From NCBI GenBank assembly GCA_015487335.1, contig WFPZ01000239.1, forward strand, positions 1 to 8,255: 8,255 bases of DNA, read 5' to 3'. Position 1 is the stretch's first letter; each line of letters opens with the position of its first letter. This document shows, piece by piece, positions 6,111-8,255 of this stretch. The stretch is from Paracoccaceae bacterium (GTDB lineage Bacteria; Pseudomonadota; Alphaproteobacteria; Rhodobacterales; Rhodobacteraceae). The notes beneath the pieces are model-generated. The model was not told the DNA's origin, did no database searches, and saw only the letters and a list, made by a program, of their open reading frames with translations. The position numbers and the translations under genes are program-made.

Positions 6111-7493
6111 GTGCACCCTCATTCCAGACCCGCCGGCCCGGACTGGGCGAAGAACCTGCCCGAGGCCTTCCTGTCCTTCCAGGGCGGGCGGCGGATCGAG
6201 GAGGTGGAGTGCATCATCCCCGACATCGTCGGCATGTCGCGCGGCAAGGCGATGCCGGCCGGCAAGTTCGCTCCGCGGCAGACGACCTTCCTGCCGGTCT
6301 CGCTGTTCTACCAGACGGTGTCGGGCGCTTACGTGGAAATGGACATCGAGAACCAGTGGATGGAATCCGATGTCGTCCTGCGCGCCGACATGGCCACCGC
6401 CTGTGCCGTGCCCTGGGCCGAGGACCTCACCCTGCAGGTGATCCACGATCTGGAAACGCGCGATGGCGCGCCGCTGCCGATCGCGCCGCGCAACGTGCTC
6501 AAGCGGGTGCTGGGGCTTTACCAGGGCCGGGGCTGGCGCGCGGTGGTGGCGCCGGAGCTGGAATTCTACCTCACCAAGCCCAACGTCGACCCCAACGAGC
6601 CGATCGAGCCGCCGCTGGCGCGCACCGGCCGGCGCGGGGCGGGGCGTCAGGCCTATTCGATGGTGGCGGTGGACGACTACGGCAGCGTGATCGACACCAT
6701 CTACGATTTCGCCGAGGCCCAGGGGCTGGCCATCGACACGGTGATCCAGGAAGGCGGGGCCGGGCAGATCGAGATCAACCTTCAGCACGGCGATCCGCTG
6801 ATCCTGGCCGACCAGGTGTTCTACTTCAAGCGCACGATCCGCGAAGCGGCGATGAAGAACGGCATCTTCGCCACCTTCATGGCCAAGCCCATGCGCGACG
6901 AGCCGGGCAGCGCCATGCACATCCATCAAAGCGTGCTGGACGCGGCCACCGGCGAGAACATCTTTTCCCTTCCCGATGGCGCGCCCTCTGCCGCCTTTCA
7001 CCATTTCATCGGCGGCTCGCAGAGGCACCTGAAGTCGGTGATGCCCCTCTTGGCGCCCTATGTGAACTCCTACCGCCGCTTCACTGCCGGGATGAGTGCG
7101 CCGGTCAATCTGGAGTGGGGCTCCGACAACCGCACCACGGGGCTGCGCATCCCCAATGCGGGGCCTTCGGGAAGGCGGGTGGAAAACCGGGTGATCGGCA
7201 TCGACACCAACCCCTACCTGGCGATCGCGGCCAGCCTGGCCTGCGGCTATCTGGGGATGGCGAACGGGGTCGAGCCCACCCCCGCGGCCACCGGCGAGGT
7301 CTATCAGGAGCGCTCGGCCCTGCCCTCGGGGCTGGCCGGAAGCCTCGCCGGGTTTGCCGCCGATCAGGATGTTCGCGACGTGCTGGGAGAGGAATTCTGC
7401 CAGCTGTTCGAGGCGATCAAGCATGCGGAACTGGACGAGTTCCAGCGCGAGATCTCGCCGTGGGAGCGCGAGCATCTGCTGTTGAACGTATAG
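6111..7493 (+). CDS. Glutamine synthetase family protein, probable gamma-glutamyl-amine (polyamine) ligase
   Basis: From the GTG at 6111 this is 460 residues, normal for the family. The N-terminal beta-grasp domain spans about 20-115 and the catalytic domain the rest. Key elements are visible: PELEFYL with E149/E151, EGGAGQIEINL with E214/E221, AMHIH with H270/H272, NSYRRF at 319-324, DNRTTGLRIP at 339-348, VENR with E358/R360 and the ending ISPWEREHLLLNV. The flap reads GMSAP instead of the GYEAP of ammonium-using GlnA, so E327 of that enzyme is S329. An amine rather than ammonium is therefore the likelier substrate. It is clearly a different subfamily from the minus-strand ligase, not a recent copy. 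GTG 6111 has a GGGGA site at 6102-6106. The in-frame TTG at 6033 has none and lies almost on the predicted transcript start. The aminotransferase gene follows after 25 bases. Exact substrate unknown. Confidence 0.92.
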   Translation: MHPHSRPAGPDWAKNLPEAFLSFQGGRRIEEVECIIPDIVGMSRGKAMPAGKFAPRQTTFLPVSLFYQTVSGAYVEMDIENQWMESDVVLRADMATACAVPWAEDLTLQVIHDLETRDGAPLPIAPRNVLKRVLGLYQGRGWRAVVAPELEFYLTKPNVDPNEPIEPPLARTGRRGAGRQAYSMVAVDDYGSVIDTIYDFAEAQGLAIDTVIQEGGAGQIEINLQHGDPLILADQVFYFKRTIREAAMKNGIFATFMAKPMRDEPGSAMHIHQSVLDAATGENIFSLPDGAPSAAFHHFIGGSQRHLKSVMPLLAPYVNSYRRFTAGMSAPVNLEWGSDNRTTGLRIPNAGPSGRRVENRVIGIDTNPYLAIAASLACGYLGMANGVEPTPAATGEVYQERSALPSGLAGSLAGFAADQDVRDVLGEEFCQLFEAIKHAELDEFQREISPWEREHLLLNV

Positions 7494-7507
7494 CCGTCCT
7501 CAAGACC

Positions 7508-7513
7508 GGAGAG
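7508..7513 (+). promoter_or_regulatory. Ribosome-binding site of the aminotransferase gene
   Basis: GGAGAG lies five bases before the ATG at 7519, in the 25-base gap after the ligase stop codon. It decides for this start over the in-frame ATG at 7540. No terminator-like hairpin is seen in the gap, so the two genes should share a transcript. Confidence 0.7.
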
Positions 7514-7518
7514 AAGCG

Positions 7519-8255
7519 ATGCAGACGATTTCCAACCACATGCCCACCGAAAGGCTGCAGGCGCTGGATGCCGCCCATCACATGCATCCCTTCACCGCCG
7601 GGGCGGAACTGGCGGCGAAGGGGGCGCGGGTGATCACCGCGGCCCGCGGCGTGATGCTCACCGATTCGGAGGGCGCGCAGATCCTTGACGCCATGGCCGG
7701 GCTGTGGTGCGTGAACATCGGCTACGGGCGCGAGGAACTGGCCGAGGCCGCGGCCCGCCAGATGCGCGAGCTGCCCTATTACAACACCTTCTTCCAGACC
7801 ACCCATGTGCCCGCCATCGCCCTGGCCGCGAAACTGGCGGAACTGGCGCCGGGGAACCTCGACCACGTGTTCTTCGCCGCCGGCGGCTCGGAGGCAAACG
7901 ACACCAACATCCGCCTGGTGCGCCATTACTGGGCGGCGAAGGGCAAGCCGGAAAAGACGGTGATCATCGCCCGGCGCAACGCCTATCACGGCTCGACCAT
8001 GGGGGCGGCCAGCCTTGGCGGCATGGCGCCGATGCACGCCCAGGGCGGGCTGCCGATCCCGGATGTGGTGCATATCGGCCAGCCCGACTGGTACGCCGAG
8101 GGCGGCGAGATGTCGCCCGAGGAGTTCGGCCTCATGCGGGCGCGCGAGCTGGAGGCGAAGATCGACGAGCTGGGCGAGGGCCGCGTGGCCGCCTTCATCG
8201 CCGAGCCGGTGCAGGGCGCGGGCGGGGTGATCGTGCCGCCCGAAAGCTACTGGCC
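7519..8255 (+). CDS. spuC: Class III aminotransferase, putrescine:pyruvate aminotransferase (SpuC) type, partial at right edge
   Basis: The first 245 residues of a PLP-dependent fold-type I aminotransferase are present; SpuC is about 456 long, so nearly half is missing. Characteristic segments, which I recall as near-identical in Pseudomonas SpuC, are ILDAMAGLWCVNIGYGREEL (55-74), RQMRELPYYNTFFQT (80-94), GGSEANDTNIRLVRHYW (122-138), YHGST (156-160, the aromatic residue that stacks on PLP), SLGGM, EGGEMSPEEFG and AFIAEPVQGAGGVIVPPESYW (225-245). The phosphate-binding loop is AAGGSEA where many relatives have a serine or GSGSEA, a mild change. The catalytic lysine and the DEV motif lie beyond the edge. 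The expected reaction is putrescine + pyruvate to 4-aminobutanal + alanine, in the cytoplasm. Other diamines, or a beta-alanine or omega-amino acid substrate, remain possible. It is cotranscribed with the upstream ligase. Confidence 0.88.
   Translation, partial: MQTISNHMPTERLQALDAAHHMHPFTAGAELAAKGARVITAARGVMLTDSEGAQILDAMAGLWCVNIGYGREELAEAAARQMRELPYYNTFFQTTHVPAIALAAKLAELAPGNLDHVFFAAGGSEANDTNIRLVRHYWAAKGKPEKTVIIARRNAYHGSTMGAASLGGMAPMHAQGGLPIPDVVHIGQPDWYAEGGEMSPEEFGLMRARELEAKIDELGEGRVAAFIAEPVQGAGGVIVPPESYW

Noticed and set aside
6012..8073. Minus-strand open frames opposite the plus-strand ligase and aminotransferase (6012-7475 and 7417-8073)
   Set aside because: His/Arg/Gly-rich products without domains, antisense to genes with intact family motifs throughout.
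1..8255. Mobile elements, CRISPR arrays, tRNA or rRNA genes
   Set aside because: No transposase, integrase, terminal repeats, spaced direct repeats or cloverleaf-like segments were seen on either strand.

Overview
The window carries a compact polyamine (most likely putrescine) uptake and catabolism locus on high-GC DNA, with protein families typical of alphaproteobacteria. The full-length glutamine synthetase-like enzyme, with its C-terminal ISPWEREHLL motif, and the wording of the transporter proteins resemble what I know from Rhodobacterales (roseobacter/Paracoccus-type bacteria). That placement is an inference from family resemblance, not from any database search.

Layout. On the minus strand, reading right to left, is a five-gene operon: potF (periplasmic binding protein, 5156-4068), potG (ATPase, 4009-2861), potH (permease, 2850-1954), potI (permease, 1957-1139) and a glutamine synthetase-fold ligase (1142 leftward off the window edge). 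The last three genes are tightly packed. potH/potI and potI/ligase each share a 4-base ATGA stop-start overlap. A strong hairpin separates potF from potG. On the plus strand, divergent from potF, are a GntR/FCD-family regulator (5317-5976), a second and different glutamine synthetase-fold ligase (6111-7493, GTG start) and a class III aminotransferase of the SpuC putrescine:pyruvate type (7519 to beyond the right edge). No gene-free stretch is longer than about 160 bases. The outer two genes are truncated only by the window ends.

How it fits together. The PotFGHI-type ABC importer would bring in a diamine. The ligases are proposed to glutamylate an amine group (first step of the Puu gamma-glutamylation route), and the SpuC-type enzyme would transaminate putrescine directly to 4-aminobutanal. 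Both ligases lack the flap glutamate that true ammonium-using glutamine synthetase has. The gene content parallels the Pseudomonas spu cluster, but is split into two divergent arms with a regulator between them and carries two ligases. Oxidase, dehydrogenase and hydrolase genes for later steps are not in the window.

The most notable non-coding signal is a repeated palindrome around TTTGATCA. It occurs four times, only in the two intergenic regions beside the regulator gene. One copy lies in the -35/-10 spacer of the predicted potF promoter, one in the equivalent spacer of the ligase promoter, one just upstream of that promoter and one just before the ligase start codon. This is a coherent candidate operator set for the GntR-family regulator. 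I see no mobile element, CRISPR array or structural RNA gene, and nothing that clearly amounts to an undescribed system.
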